From NCBI GenBank assembly GCA_943326015.2, contig CALPRQ020000023.1, positions 1-61,379 on the forward strand: a stretch of DNA of 61,379 nt, written 5' to 3'. Shown piece by piece: positions 1 through 9,455 of the stretch. The notes beneath the pieces are model-generated. The model had not been told where the DNA came from, made no database searches, and saw only the letters and a program-made list of their open reading frames with translations. Origin of the DNA: Chitinophaga pinensis. GTDB lineage: Bacteria; Pseudomonadota; Gammaproteobacteria; Burkholderiales; Burkholderiaceae_C. A program made the position numbers and the translations under genes. Every line of letters starts with the position of its first letter. Within the stretch, counting starts at the first letter, position 1.

Positions 1-25
1 ACAGCTCCACTTTGCGTGGAGCTGT
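1..25. repeat. perfect 10-bp inverted repeat with 5-nt loop
   Basis: ACAGCTCCAC at 1-10 and GTGGAGCTGT at 16-25 are exact reverse complements around the loop TTTGC. The hairpin starts at base 1 and lies inside the codons of the transposase fragment. On the plus strand it is followed by CTTCTTT, so it looks like a terminator, but inside a coding frame that role is doubtful. It may simply be codon coincidence. Confidence 0.5.
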
Positions 26-106
26 CTTCTTTCGCGCGCTCTCCAGCAACGGCCTGATGACCTCGAATTGCTCGCGCTTGATATCGCTTGGGTAGCCTTT
101 TCTCAC
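1..106 (-). CDS. IS5/IS4-type transposase, N-terminal part, cut by the window edge
   Basis: Reading the minus strand from a GTG at 106-104 gives VRKGYPSDIKREQFEVIRPL, followed by LESARKKTAPRKVEL. This matches the N-terminus of IS5-family (DDE) transposases, which typically open with YPSDI-REQFE-I-PLLESARKKT-PR. Only 35 codons lie in the window and the catalytic DDE residues are beyond the edge. The start is weak (GTG with a short G-run upstream), and an upstream start is not excluded. A repeat at the very end suits a contig broken at an insertion sequence. Confidence 0.7.
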   Translation of the reverse strand, partial: MRKGYPSDIKREQFEVIRPLLESARKKTAPRKVEL

Positions 107-576
107 CCCCCGAGCTTCTCACAGCGCGGAGACTTTGAACACGCTCTCAGGCAGTTGGTTGAATGTATCGATGTCACAGCGGATGCTGCTGACACCGCCG
201 GCAGGCAGCGGCTTGAAGTACACGTCGCGCTTCACGCGTCCGCTGGGGCTGCCTGCCGGTGGCGTGCACGATGGGCTCCAGGTTGAGTAAGCCCGCACGG
301 TCTTACGCCGTGCTCCGTGTCTCAATCGCCTTGATTAATAGCCGCCGATGTGTGTCCTCCGCTGCCGGTCCTACACTGGGTGCGTGCTACGGATTCGACC
401 AGCACGTTTCAAGGCGGCGAGATCAAGGCAGCAAATGACGGCTCCGGGTCAGGAGCAGTCGTTGCGATGGTCACAAACGAGCGACTGCTGTCAGCCTGAA
501 GCGGACCTTTCATCCACACGGCTTTTTGTGCACATGACCACCCCCTTCTCAGAGGGCAGCCACATGAGCCCTCCCG
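107..576. other. 470-bp stretch with no convincing gene
   Basis: Between the transposase fragment and the mfd stop I see no gene with a good start and familiar protein. A minus-strand frame at 119-325 ends ...GGVSSIRCDIDTFNQLPE followed by SVFKVSAL, which looks more protein-like than its first half. It could be the 3' end of a disrupted gene, but I do not recognise it. The rest (326-576) shows no clear coding signal, RNA gene or repeat. Overall it reads as decayed sequence around a mobile element. Confidence 0.3.
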
Positions 577-3500
577 TCAAGCCTTGACCGCCCCCCCAGC
601 CGTCACCGGCTGCCCCAGCGACCGCAACACATCCCGCACCAGCTGCGCCCGGTCCTTCGGTTCGGCCAGCGCGCGCTCGATGCGCAGCTTGTCGTTGCCG
701 GCCAACTTGATGTGGCGGTTCTTCTGCACCAGCTCGATGATCTTCATCGGGTCGATCGGCGGGTTGGGGCGGAAGGTGATCAGGATCACGCCCGGCGTCG
801 CGTCGACCTTCTGCACGCCGTAGGGCTGGCTCAGCACGCGCAGGCGGTGCACGTCGATCAGGGTCTGGGCCTGGGCCGGCAGCTTGCCGAAGCGGTCGAC
901 GAGTTCCTCCAGCAGCCGGTCGACCTGCTCGCCGGTCTTGGCGGTCGCGAGCTTCTTGTAGAAGCTCAGGCGCAGGTGCACGTCGCCGCAGTAGTCGTCG
1001 GGCAACAGCGCGGGCGCGTGCAGGTTGATGTCGGTCGTGACGTTGAGCGGATTGAGCAGGTCGGGTTCGCGCCCGGCTTTCAGCGACGCGACGGCTTCGG
1101 ACAGCATCTCGTTGTAGAGCTGGAAGCCGACTTCGAGCATGTTGCCGCTCTGGTTCTCGCCCAGCACCTCGCCGGCGCCACGGATTTCGAGGTCGTGCAT
1201 CGCGAGGTAGAAGCCGCTGCCGAGTTCCTCCATCTGCTGGATCGCGTCCAGGCGCTGCTGGGCCTGCTTGGTCAGGCTCTCGATGTCGGGCACCAGCAGG
1301 TAGGCATAGGCCTGGTGGTGGCTGCGCCCGACCCGGCCGCGCAGCTGGTGCAGCTGCGCCAGGCCGAACTTGTCGGCGCGCGCCATGATGATGGTGTTGG
1401 CGGTCGGCACGTCGATGCCGGTCTCGATGATGGTCGAGCACAGCAGCAGGTTGAAGCGCTGGGCCACGAAGTCGCGCATCACGCGCTCCAGCTCGCGCTC
1501 GGGCATCTGGCCGTGGGCGATCGCGATCCGCGCCTCGGGCAGGATTTCCTCCAGCATCTGCCGGCGGTTCTCGATCGTGTCAACCTCGTTGTGCAGGAAG
1601 TAGACCTGGCCGCCGCGCTTCAACTCGCGCAGCACGGCCTCGCGGATCACGCCCTTGCTCTCGCTGCGCACGAAGGTCTTGATGGCCAGGCGGCGCTGCG
1701 GCGCGGTCGCGATCACGCTCAGGTCGCGCAGGCCTTCCAGCGCCATGCCCAGCGTGCGCGGGATCGGCGTCGCGGTCAGGGTCAGCACGTCGACCTCGGC
1801 GCGCAGTGCCTTCATCTGCTCCTTGTGCCGCACGCCGAAGCGGTGTTCCTCGTCGATGATCAACAGGCCCAGGTTCTTGAACTGGGTCTTTTCCGACAGC
1901 AGCTTGTGGGTGCCGACCACGATGTCGATCGTGCCGTCGGCCACGCCCTTGAGCGCCGCGTTGATCTCTTTCGTGGTGCGAAAGCGGCTCATCTCGGCGA
2001 TCTTGACCGGCCATTTGGCGAAGCGGTCCACCAGGGTCTGGTAATGCTGCTCGGCCAGCAGCGTGGTCGGTGCCAGGAAGGCGACCTGCTTGCCGCCCGT
2101 GACCGCGACGAAGGCCGCGCGCAGGGCGACCTCGGTCTTGCCAAAGCCCACGTCGCCGCAGACGAGACGGTCCATCGGCTGCGGGCTGATCATGTCCTGG
2201 ATCACCGCGTGGATGGCGGCGTTCTGGTCGGCGGTTTCCTCGAAGCCGAAGTCGTTGGCGAACTGTTCGTAGTCGTGCGGCGAGTAGCGGAAGGCATGGC
2301 CTTCGCGCGCGGCGCGGCGGGCGTAGATGTTGAGCAGCTCGGCGGCGGCGTCGCGCACCTGTTCGGCGGCGCGGCGCTTGGCCTTCTCCCACTGGCCCGA
2401 TCCGAGCCGGTGCAGCGGTGCCTCGTCGGCGCTGACGCCGGTGTAGCGGCCGATCAGCTGCAGCTGGCTGACCGGCACGTAGAGCGTGGCGTCGTTGGCG
2501 TATTCGAGGTGCAGGAATTCCTGCAGCGCGGGCGAGCCGTCGGCGTTCTTCTCGCCCAGGTCCATGTGGATCAGGCCGCGGTAGCGCCCGATGCCATGCG
2601 CGCTGTGCACCACCGGGTCGCCGATGTTGAGCTCGGACAGGTCCTTGATCAGCGCCTCGACGTCGCTGACCTGCTCCTGCTTGCGTCGGCGGCGCGTGGT
2701 CGGGCCGGCCGCGAACAGCTCGGTCTCGGTGACGAAGGCGATGCCGCCCTCGACCCAGGCGAAGCCGCTGGCGAGCGCGGCGGTGGCGATGCCGACGGGC
2801 TCGTCGCTGGCCTGGAATTCGGCCAGGCTGTCGAAGGCTGGCGGATTGAGTCGAGAAGCACGCAGGAAGTCGAGCAGGCTCTCGCGCCGGCCGTCGCTCT
2901 CGGCCAGCAGCAGCACGCGGTCGCTGCTGGCGCGGATATGGGCCTGCAGCTTGGCCAGCGGATCGTCAGCGCCGCGTTGCGCGGCCAGGTCGGGCAGGGC
3001 CTGGATCCAGGCGCTGTGCTCGACATCCTGGCTGCCGGGGCGCAGCGCCAGCTGCATATGCGGCTTGGCCACCGCGTAGAAGCCCTCGGCGTCGAGGAAC
3101 AGGGTCTCGGGCGGCAGGGCGGGGCGGTCCGGGTCGCCTTGGACCAGGCGGTAGCGCTCGCGCGTGTCTTGCCAGAAGCGTAGGAAGGCCGGCTCCAGCT
3201 CGCCATGCAGCACCAGCGTGGCGTCCGCGCCGAGGTAGTCGAACACGGTCGCGGTCTGCTCGAAGAACAGCGGCAGGTAGTACTCGATGCCGGCGGTCGC
3301 GACGCCGTTGCCGATGTCCTTGTAGATCCGGCTCTTGGTCGGGTCGCCTTCGAGCAGTTCGCGCCAGCGGTTGCGAAAACGCGCCCGCGCCGCGTCGTCC
3401 ATCGGGAACTCGCGCCCCGGCAACAGCCGCACCTCGGGCACCGGATACAGGCTGCGCTGGCTGTCGGGATCGAAGGTGCGGATCGAGTCGATCTCGTCGT

Positions 3501-4065
3501 CGAACAGGTCGACCCGATACGGCACCAGCGAGCCCATCGGGAACAGATCGATCAGGCCGCCGCGCACCGCGTACTCGCCCGGGCTCACGACCTGGGTCAC
3601 ATGCTGGTAGCCCGCCAGCGTCAGCTGGGCCTTGAACCTGGTCTCGTCGAGCTTTTGCCTGAGCTTGAACTCGAAGGTGTAGCCGGCCAGGAAGGCCGGT
3701 GGCGCCAGCCGGTACAGCGCGGTGGTGGCCGGCACGATCACCACGTCGGCGCCTTGCTCCTGGTCGCGCTGCTGGATGCGCCACAGGGTGGCGAGCCGTT
3801 CGCTGATCAGGTCCTGGTGCGGTGAGAAGCTGTCGTAGGGCAGCGTCTCCCAGTCGGGGAACAGGGCGCAGCGCAGCCCCGGCGCGAAGAAGGGCAGCTC
3901 GTCGAGCAGGCGCTGGGCGTCGTTGGCGTCGGCCGTGACGATGGCGACCGGCCGGCCGGCGGCCTTCTCGCGCAGGCCGAGCTGGGCCAGCAGCAGCGCA
4001 TCGGCCGAGCCTGGCGGGCGCGGCAGGCTGTAACGTTTGCCAGGGGTGAGTTTGGGCAGTTCCAT
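577..4065 (-). CDS. mfd: transcription-repair coupling factor Mfd
   Basis: Mfd is a 1162-residue superfamily-2 ATPase that removes RNA polymerase stalled at DNA lesions and recruits UvrA. Order seen: UvrB-like N-terminal domains, the RNA-polymerase interaction domain around DPVVHSAHGIGRYRGL, Walker A GDVGFGKTEVALRAAF near residue 636, the DEEH box in LLIIDEEHRFGV near residue 735, TATPIPRTL, and the C-terminal TRCF region. Length is normal. I chose the ATG before ELPKLTPGKRY because the 21 in-frame residues upstream do not resemble Mfd. It is divergent from ispD across a 61-bp gap that must hold both promoters. Confidence 0.97.
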   Translation of the reverse strand: MELPKLTPGKRYSLPRPPGSADALLLAQLGLREKAAGRPVAIVTADANDAQRLLDELPFFAPGLRCALFPDWETLPYDSFSPHQDLISERLATLWRIQQRDQEQGADVVIVPATTALYRLAPPAFLAGYTFEFKLRQKLDETRFKAQLTLAGYQHVTQVVSPGEYAVRGGLIDLFPMGSLVPYRVDLFDDEIDSIRTFDPDSQRSLYPVPEVRLLPGREFPMDDAARARFRNRWRELLEGDPTKSRIYKDIGNGVATAGIEYYLPLFFEQTATVFDYLGADATLVLHGELEPAFLRFWQDTRERYRLVQGDPDRPALPPETLFLDAEGFYAVAKPHMQLALRPGSQDVEHSAWIQALPDLAAQRGADDPLAKLQAHIRASSDRVLLLAESDGRRESLLDFLRASRLNPPAFDSLAEFQASDEPVGIATAALASGFAWVEGGIAFVTETELFAAGPTTRRRRKQEQVSDVEALIKDLSELNIGDPVVHSAHGIGRYRGLIHMDLGEKNADGSPALQEFLHLEYANDATLYVPVSQLQLIGRYTGVSADEAPLHRLGSGQWEKAKRRAAEQVRDAAAELLNIYARRAAREGHAFRYSPHDYEQFANDFGFEETADQNAAIHAVIQDMISPQPMDRLVCGDVGFGKTEVALRAAFVAVTGGKQVAFLAPTTLLAEQHYQTLVDRFAKWPVKIAEMSRFRTTKEINAALKGVADGTIDIVVGTHKLLSEKTQFKNLGLLIIDEEHRFGVRHKEQMKALRAEVDVLTLTATPIPRTLGMALEGLRDLSVIATAPQRRLAIKTFVRSESKGVIREAVLRELKRGGQVYFLHNEVDTIENRRQMLEEILPEARIAIAHGQMPERELERVMRDFVAQRFNLLLCSTIIETGIDVPTANTIIMARADKFGLAQLHQLRGRVGRSHHQAYAYLLVPDIESLTKQAQQRLDAIQQMEELGSGFYLAMHDLEIRGAGEVLGENQSGNMLEVGFQLYNEMLSEAVASLKAGREPDLLNPLNVTTDINLHAPALLPDDYCGDVHLRLSFYKKLATAKTGEQVDRLLEELVDRFGKLPAQAQTLIDVHRLRVLSQPYGVQKVDATPGVILITFRPNPPIDPMKIIELVQKNRHIKLAGNDKLRIERALAEPKDRAQLVRDVLRSLGQPVTAGGAVKA

Positions 4066-4126
4066 GCGGGGTCTGTGGTGGCCGGAGCGGGGTGTGGACG
4101 TGACTGATTCTAGAATCCCGGGACCC

Positions 4127-4894
4127 ATGTCGCATGTCTACCCCCCCATTTCCCCATCCGCTGGCGCCCAGGCCAGGCCGCGTTGCCACGCCTTGATCCC
4201 CTGCGCCGGTTCGGGCAGCCGTTCCGGCCGGGCCGGACCCAAGCAGTACGAGTGGTTGGCGGGCCGGCGCCTGGTCGATCACACGCTGGACGCCTTCCTG
4301 GCCGTTGACGCCGACCAATTGGCCGGCGTGGCCCTGGTCGTCGCGCCCGACGACGCCAGCATGAGCCAGGACGATCCGCGGCTGCAGGTGCTGCGCGTCG
4401 GCGGCGCCAGCCGCGCCGCCAGCGTGCACAACGGCTTGCGCGCGTTGGTGCAGGCGGGCGTCGATGCCAGGGACTGGGTGCTGGTGCACGATGCGGCGCG
4501 CTGCCTGGTCACGCCGCAGCAGGTCGCTGCCCTGATCCTGGCTTGCCAGGACGACGAGGTCGGCGGGCTGCTGGCGCTGCCGCTGCCCGACACGCTCAAG
4601 GTCGCGCAGGCCGATGCCGGCGTTGCGCGCGTGGCCGCGACGCTGGCGCGCGACGACAAGTGGCTGGCGCAGACGCCGCAGATGTTCCGCCTGGGCCTGC
4701 TCGAACAGGCGCTGGCCGCTGCCGAGGCGGGTGGCTACGCCGGCATCACCGACGAGGCCAGCGCGATCGAGGCCCAGGGCTATCGACCTTTGCTGGTGCG
4801 CGGCAGCGCGCAGAACTTCAAGGTCACCTACCCGGAAGACTTCGCGCTGGCCGAGGCGCTGCTGCGCCTGCGCGCTTCAGCCGCAGCCGATTGA
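4127..4894 (+). CDS. ispD: 2-C-methyl-D-erythritol 4-phosphate cytidylyltransferase
   Basis: IspD joins CTP and MEP to form CDP-methylerythritol in the non-mevalonate isoprenoid pathway; it is cytosolic. The 255-residue product carries the nucleotidyltransferase signature [19 protein letters not shown] near residue 23 and [13 protein letters not shown] in the middle, with TDEASAIEA and the C-terminal ..[14 protein letters not shown] typical of IspD. The ATG at 4127 gives a short extension before the glycine-rich motif; longer in-frame starts would run into the mfd leader. ispF follows after 38 bp, the usual betaproteobacterial order. Confidence 0.95.
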   Translation: MSHVYPPISPSAGAQARPRCHALIPCAGSGSRSGRAGPKQYEWLAGRRLVDHTLDAFLAVDADQLAGVALVVAPDDASMSQDDPRLQVLRVGGASRAASVHNGLRALVQAGVDARDWVLVHDAARCLVTPQQVAALILACQDDEVGGLLALPLPDTLKVAQADAGVARVAATLARDDKWLAQTPQMFRLGLLEQALAAAEAGGYAGITDEASAIEAQGYRPLLVRGSAQNFKVTYPEDFALAEALLRLRASAAAD

Positions 4895-4932
4895 GCCCGT
4901 TTCCGATTTTTCTGACACCACGCGAGGATGCC

Positions 4933-5436
4933 ATGAGCGCCACCCTTTCCCCTCTGCCCCCCCTTCGCATCGGCGAGGGCTGGGATGTCCATGCCCTGGT
5001 CGAGGGCCGTCCGCTGATCCTGGGCGGCATCGAGATTCCCTACGAGAAAGGCCTGCTCGGCCACTCCGACGCCGACGCGCTGCTGCACGCGATCACCGAT
5101 GCGCTGCTCGGCGCGGCCGGCCTGGGCGACATCGGCACCCATTTCCCCGACAACGACCCGGCCTTCAAGGGGGCGGACTCCTTCTTGCTGCTGCAGCAGG
5201 CGGTCGCGGCGGTCGGCCAGACCGGCTACCAGCTCGTCAACGTCGACTGCACCGTGATCGCGCAGGCGCCCAAGCTCGCGCCGTACAAGGCCGCGATGCG
5301 CGCGCGCATTGCGCAGGCGCTGGGCGTCGATGCGACCCAGGTCAACGTCAAGGCCAAGACCGCCGAGAAGATGGGGCCGGTTGGCGAAGGCCGCAGCATC
5401 GAGGCGCGCGCCGTGGTCTTGCTGATGCGCGGCTGA
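4933..5436 (+). CDS. ispF: 2-C-methyl-D-erythritol 2,4-cyclodiphosphate synthase
   Basis: IspF cyclises CDP-ME 2-phosphate to MEcPP and CMP as a homotrimer. The 167-residue protein has the metal ligands at D18, H20 (GWDVHAL) and H52 ([14 protein letters not shown]), aligning with D8, H10 and H42 of the E. coli enzyme, and the C-terminal [17 protein letters not shown] stretch. The ATG at 4933 follows GAGG by a normal spacing and fixes the start. It is co-transcribed with ispD. It ends 12 bp from the convergent envZ-type gene, with no hairpin terminator visible between them. Confidence 0.96.
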   Translation: MSATLSPLPPLRIGEGWDVHALVEGRPLILGGIEIPYEKGLLGHSDADALLHAITDALLGAAGLGDIGTHFPDNDPAFKGADSFLLLQQAVAAVGQTGYQLVNVDCTVIAQAPKLAPYKAAMRARIAQALGVDATQVNVKAKTAEKMGPVGEGRSIEARAVVLLMRG

Positions 5437-5448
5437 GGCGGGCCTGAT

Positions 5449-6813
5449 TCAGCCACGCAGCAGCGTCAGCTCGGCGACCAGTCCGCCCTGCGGGTGATTG
5501 CGCAGCGCGAGCTGGCCGCCCATGCGCGCCACCGCCTTGTTGACGATGGCCAGCCCCAGCCCCGACCCGCTGGCGGTGGTGCGTGCTGTATCGCCACGGA
5601 AGAAGGGTTGGGTCAGGTGCGGCAGCTGTTCCGCGCTGGCCCCGGGGCCGTGGTCACGCAGCGTCACGCGCACCTGCTGGGCCTGGAGTTCGGCCTCCAC
5701 CTCGACCTCGGCGACGCCGTCCGGGCTGCGGGCGTAGCGCAGCGCGTTCTCCAGCAGGTTGGTGAACACGCGCCGCAGTTCGACCGCGTCACCCAGCACC
5801 TGGACGCCGGCTGCGATGCGCACGCTGGCCTGCAGCGGGCTTCTGGGGCCGCAGGCCCGCACGGCATCGTTGACGCAGCCGGCCAGGTCGATCTGTTCGC
5901 GCTGCACCGGCAGCGGGCGGGCGTAGTCCATGAACTTGTTGATGGTGGCATCGACCTGCTCGATGTCGTCGACCATGTGGCCGCGCGCGGTTTCATCCGC
6001 CACGCTGAGCTCGACCTCCAGCCGCAGTCGCGCCAGCGGCGTGCGCAGGTCGTGCGAGATGCCCGCCAGCATCAGCACCCGGTCCTGTTCGGCCTGGCCC
6101 AGCTGGCGTGCCATCCGGTTGAAGCCGATGTTGACCTCGCGGATCTCGTGCGTGGCGACGCTTTCGTCGAGCTGCACCGAGTCGAAATTCCCCTCGCGTA
6201 CCTGTGCCGCCGCCGTCTGCAGTTTCTTCAGCGGCTGGTTGACCAGGCGCGCGAGCAGCGCAGCGCCCAGCACCGACAGCAGCGCCGCGATGCCCAGCCA
6301 GACCAGCCAGGTGCTGCGCTCGACCGCGCCGACGCGCTTGGGGTCGGTCAGCAGCCAGAACTGCTCGCGCCCGATCCGGAAGCCCACCCAGAGTCCCTCC
6401 CTGCCGTTGACCTGGCGCGCCACCAGCGTGCCCTTGCCAAGCAGTTGCGTCAGCTCGGCGCTGATCTTGCGACCGAAGGCGTTCTGGTCATAGGGCTGGT
6501 AGCTGTCGCCGGCTTCGCGCACCGAAATCTGCACCTCCTCCTCGTCGAGCCAGGTCTTGATCAGGGAGACGCGGGAAATCGCGTCCGCATGGCGCAGCGC
6601 CGCGCGGCTCAGGTTGACCAGCGAGGCGATCTGGCGCGCGCTTTGCAGCGCCCGCGGTTCGAACTCGAGCGCGCGGTAACTCTGCAGCCAGGCCAGCATG
6701 CAGCCGAGCAGGATCAGCGCGAGCGCGAACCAGTTGCGCCAGAACAGGCTGATGCCCTGCCAGCGCGCCGGCAGCAGGCGCCTGAGCCAGGCCAGTGGTC
6801 GGCCGCTTTTCAA
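5449..6813 (-). CDS. envZ: EnvZ-type sensor histidine kinase
   Basis: This is a 454-residue inner-membrane kinase of the EnvZ/RisS class. Two membrane segments (about 27-44 and 168-189) bracket a periplasmic domain of roughly 120 residues. A HAMP segment, HisKA with H254 in GISHDLRTPLARL, the N-box region (NLLENALRYA), DHGPGAS and GSGLGLAIV follow. Its start overlaps the ompR-type stop by 4 bp (ATGA), so the two are translationally coupled. In Bordetella the same pair is called risA/risS. The signal cannot be read from the sequence. Confidence 0.85.
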   Translation of the reverse strand: MKSGRPLAWLRRLLPARWQGISLFWRNWFALALILLGCMLAWLQSYRALEFEPRALQSARQIASLVNLSRAALRHADAISRVSLIKTWLDEEEVQISVREAGDSYQPYDQNAFGRKISAELTQLLGKGTLVARQVNGREGLWVGFRIGREQFWLLTDPKRVGAVERSTWLVWLGIAALLSVLGAALLARLVNQPLKKLQTAAAQVREGNFDSVQLDESVATHEIREVNIGFNRMARQLGQAEQDRVLMLAGISHDLRTPLARLRLEVELSVADETARGHMVDDIEQVDATINKFMDYARPLPVQREQIDLAGCVNDAVRACGPRSPLQASVRIAAGVQVLGDAVELRRVFTNLLENALRYARSPDGVAEVEVEAELQAQQVRVTLRDHGPGASAEQLPHLTQPFFRGDTARTTASGSGLGLAIVNKAVARMGGQLALRNHPQGGLVAELTLLRG

Positions 6814-7544
6814 TCCGGTTTCCCGTCCGGCACGAAGACATAGCCCACGCCCCAGACCGTCTGGATGTAGCGCGGCGTGGCCGGGTCTTCCTCGATCAGC
6901 TTGCGCAGGCGCGAGACCTGCACGTCCAGGCTGCGGTCGAAGGGCTCGAACTCGCGTCCGCGCGCGAGCTGGGCCAGCTTGTCGCGCGTCAGCGGCTGGC
7001 GCGGATGACGCACCAGCGCCTTGAGCATGGCGAACTCGCCGGTCGTCAGCGCGAGGTCGGTGTCCTGCTTGCGCAGCGTGCGCAGCCCGAGGTCGAGCGT
7101 GTAGGGGCCAAAGCGCACCACCTCGTCCTCGCTCGACGGCGCGCCCGGTACCTCGGGCGGCGGACGGCGGCGCAGCACCGCGTGGATGCGTGCCAGCAGC
7201 TCGCGCGGATTGAAGGGCTTGCCGAGGTAGTCGTCGGCGCCGACCTCCAGCCCGACGATGCGGTCGATGTCCTCGCTCTTGGCTGTCAGCATGATGATGG
7301 GCGTGCGGTCCTTGGCTTCGCGCAGCCGGCGGCAGATGCTCAGGCCGTCTTCGCCGGGCAGCATCAGGTCGAGCACGATCAGGTCGACCGCCTCGCGCTG
7401 CAGCACGCGGTTGAGGCTGCGGCCATCCTCGGCCAGCAGCACCTCCAGACCTTCCTGGGTCAGGTAGCGCTTGAGCAGGTCGCGGATACGGGCGTCGTCG
7501 TCCACGACCAGGACGCGGTCGGGACGCTTGGTGGCGTTCGGCAT
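6810..7544 (-). CDS. ompR: OmpR-type response regulator
   Basis: A 244-residue regulator with a receiver domain (acidic pocket in VVDDDARI, phospho-acceptor D59 in LIVLDLMLPGEDG, MLTAKSED switch region) and a C-terminal winged-helix domain ending RYIQTVWGVGYVFVPDG. It is the first gene of the minus-strand pair with the kinase. GGAA lies just before the ATG. Regulation of outer-membrane or virulence genes is known for family members; the target here is unknown. Confidence 0.88.
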   Translation of the reverse strand: MPNATKRPDRVLVVDDDARIRDLLKRYLTQEGLEVLLAEDGRSLNRVLQREAVDLIVLDLMLPGEDGLSICRRLREAKDRTPIIMLTAKSEDIDRIVGLEVGADDYLGKPFNPRELLARIHAVLRRRPPPEVPGAPSSEDEVVRFGPYTLDLGLRTLRKQDTDLALTTGEFAMLKALVRHPRQPLTRDKLAQLARGREFEPFDRSLDVQVSRLRKLIEEDPATPRYIQTVWGVGYVFVPDGKPD

Positions 7545-7613
7545 GTCGGTTTTTCCAATACTAGACCAGGCCGATTTTGCCAGCAGAGTCGCCCGTCCGG
7601 TGGCGCACTGGAA

Positions 7614-8384
7614 TTACTGAGCGGTCCAGCCGCCGTCCATGTTCCAGGCCACGCCGCGCACGTTGTTGGCCGCCGGCGAGCAGAAGAACACCGCCAGTTC
7701 GCCGAGCTCCTCGGGCGTGGTGAACTGCATCGAGGGCTCTTTTTCGCCCAGCAGCTGTCCCGTCGCTTCCTCGTTGCTCATGTTGCGCGCGGCGGCGATC
7801 GCATCGACCTGCTTCTGCACCAGCGGTGTCAGCACCCAGCCCGGGCAGATCGCGTTGCAGGTCACGCCCGTGGTCGCGGTTTCGAGCGCGGTGACCTTGG
7901 TCAGGCCGACCACGCCATGCTTGGCCGCGACATAGGCCGACTTGCCCGCCGAGCCCACCAGGCCATGCACCGAGGCGAGGTTGATGATGCGGCCCCAGTT
8001 GGCCTCCTTCATGGCCGGCAGCGCCAGCCGTGAGGTGTGGAAGCTGCTGCTGAGGTTGATCGCGATGATCGCGTCCCAGCGCTCGACCGGGAATTCCTCG
8101 ACCTTGGCCACATGCTGGATGCCGGCGTTGTTGACCAGGATGTCGACCCGGCCGAACTCGGCGGCTGCCGCGCGCATCATGTCCTCGATCTCGGCGGGCT
8201 TGCTCATGTCGGCGCCGTGGTAGCTCACGCGGGTGCCGAAGGCCGCGACCTCGGCCTTGGCGTCCTCGACGTTGCCGAAGCCGTTGAGCATGACGTTGGC
8301 GCCCTGGCGCGCCAGCGCCTTGGCAATACCCAATCCGATGCCGCTGGTTGATCCGGTGACCAGGGCTGTTTTGTTCTTCAACAT
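7614..8384 (-). CDS. bdhA: 3-hydroxybutyrate dehydrogenase (SDR)
   Basis: This enzyme oxidises D-3-hydroxybutyrate to acetoacetate with NAD+, the first step in using polyhydroxybutyrate monomers. The 256-residue protein has the cofactor loop TGSTSGIGLGIA (10-21), NNAG at 85-88, and the catalytic S138, Y151 and K155. Q90, H140, K148 and the Trp of CPGWVLTPLV match substrate-binding residues known in bacterial BDHs, which separates it from generic short-chain dehydrogenases. I chose the ATG giving MLKNKTALVTG; much longer in-frame starts run through unrelated sequence. It suggests PHB storage in the host. Confidence 0.9.
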   Translation of the reverse strand: MLKNKTALVTGSTSGIGLGIAKALARQGANVMLNGFGNVEDAKAEVAAFGTRVSYHGADMSKPAEIEDMMRAAAAEFGRVDILVNNAGIQHVAKVEEFPVERWDAIIAINLSSSFHTSRLALPAMKEANWGRIINLASVHGLVGSAGKSAYVAAKHGVVGLTKVTALETATTGVTCNAICPGWVLTPLVQKQVDAIAAARNMSNEEATGQLLGEKEPSMQFTTPEELGELAVFFCSPAANNVRGVAWNMDGGWTAQ

Positions 8385-8486
8385 GGGGGTGAATTCCGTG
8401 AAATGGGAGTTGAAAGTGGGAATGGGGCAGGATTTCGTCATCATCCGGTATCCCGACTCCATTATCCTGCGCGGATTGACGCTACG

Positions 8487-9455
8487 ATGACTGGGCAAGT
8501 CGCGCCCCGATACATGGAACCACAACTCAATTTTCTGGAAGTCCCCGGAGCCAAGGGCAAGTTCGACCCCCGGCGCCGGATCGCCTGGTGGGACTGGAAT
8601 GCCACTGGCCGCGAGCATCCCGACCAGATCGTGGTCTGCGTGCATGGCATGAGCCGGCAGGCGCGCGATTTCGACTGGCTGGCGCAGGCCCTGGCGCCGC
8701 ACGCGCGGGTGGTCTGCGTCGACGTCGCGGGCCGCGGTCGAAGCGACTGGCTGGCCGATCCGATGGATTACCAGGTGCCGACCTACGTGACCGACCTGGC
8801 CGAACTGTTGCGTCACCTGCGCCAAGGCTATCGCGATGCCACTGGCCTGCCGGAGTCCAGCCTGAAGCTGGACTGGGTCGGCACCAGCATGGGTGGGCTG
8901 ATCGGCATGGCGCTGGCGGCTTCGCCCCAGCAGGCGCTGCGCCGTCTCGTGCTCAACGATATCGGCCCCGAGATCGAGCTGGCCTCGCTGCGGCGCATCG
9001 CGACCTACCTCGGCAACCAGCCGGTCTTTCCCACGGAAATCGCCGCCGTGCATGTACTGGAGAAAATCTGCGCGGCCTTCGGTCCCCACAGTCCCGAGCA
9101 GTGGCTGGCCTTGTCACGCCCGATGCTGCGGCGCTCGCTGGGCGGCTGGACCCTGCATTACGATCCCGGTATCGCGGCGCCTTTCAAGCAGATGCTGGCT
9201 GACGCCGAGGCCCTGCATGCAACCCAGTCGGCTCCGGTCCAGTCGCCGCTGTGGTCCTTGTATGACTGCATCAAGTCTCCCTGTCTGCTGCTGCGCGGAG
9301 CCGATTCCGACCTCCTGTCGCCCGAGGTTGCGCAAGCCATGGCACAGCGTGGCCCCAGGGCGCGCTGCGTCGAGTTCGCTGGCGTAGGCCATGCCCCGGC
9401 GCTGGTCCAGCCCGACCAGGTCGCCGCCGTCAAGGATTTCCTGCTTTCCCCATGA
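8487..9455 (+). CDS. alpha/beta hydrolase
   Basis: A 322-residue alpha/beta-hydrolase-fold enzyme. Visible are the oxyanion region VVCVHGMSRQ, the nucleophile elbow GTSMGG (S134), an acid in LLLRGADSDLL and the histidine in GVGHAPAL. The substrate cannot be deduced. The ATG at 8487 and one at 8514 (MEPQLNFLEVPG) are both possible; neither has a clear ribosome site. The stop overlaps the relA start by 4 bp, so the two are probably co-translated. Confidence 0.8.
   Translation: MTGQVAPRYMEPQLNFLEVPGAKGKFDPRRRIAWWDWNATGREHPDQIVVCVHGMSRQARDFDWLAQALAPHARVVCVDVAGRGRSDWLADPMDYQVPTYVTDLAELLRHLRQGYRDATGLPESSLKLDWVGTSMGGLIGMALAASPQQALRRLVLNDIGPEIELASLRRIATYLGNQPVFPTEIAAVHVLEKICAAFGPHSPEQWLALSRPMLRRSLGGWTLHYDPGIAAPFKQMLADAEALHATQSAPVQSPLWSLYDCIKSPCLLLRGADSDLLSPEVAQAMAQRGPRARCVEFAGVGHAPALVQPDQVAAVKDFLLSP

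Noticed and set aside
1..25. Rho-independent terminator at the left edge
   Set aside because: The hairpin is inside transposase codons and the T-run is interrupted, so I list it only as a repeat.
712..3183. Long plus-strand frame opposite mfd
   Set aside because: It is a shadow of mfd codons, with composition unlike any real protein.
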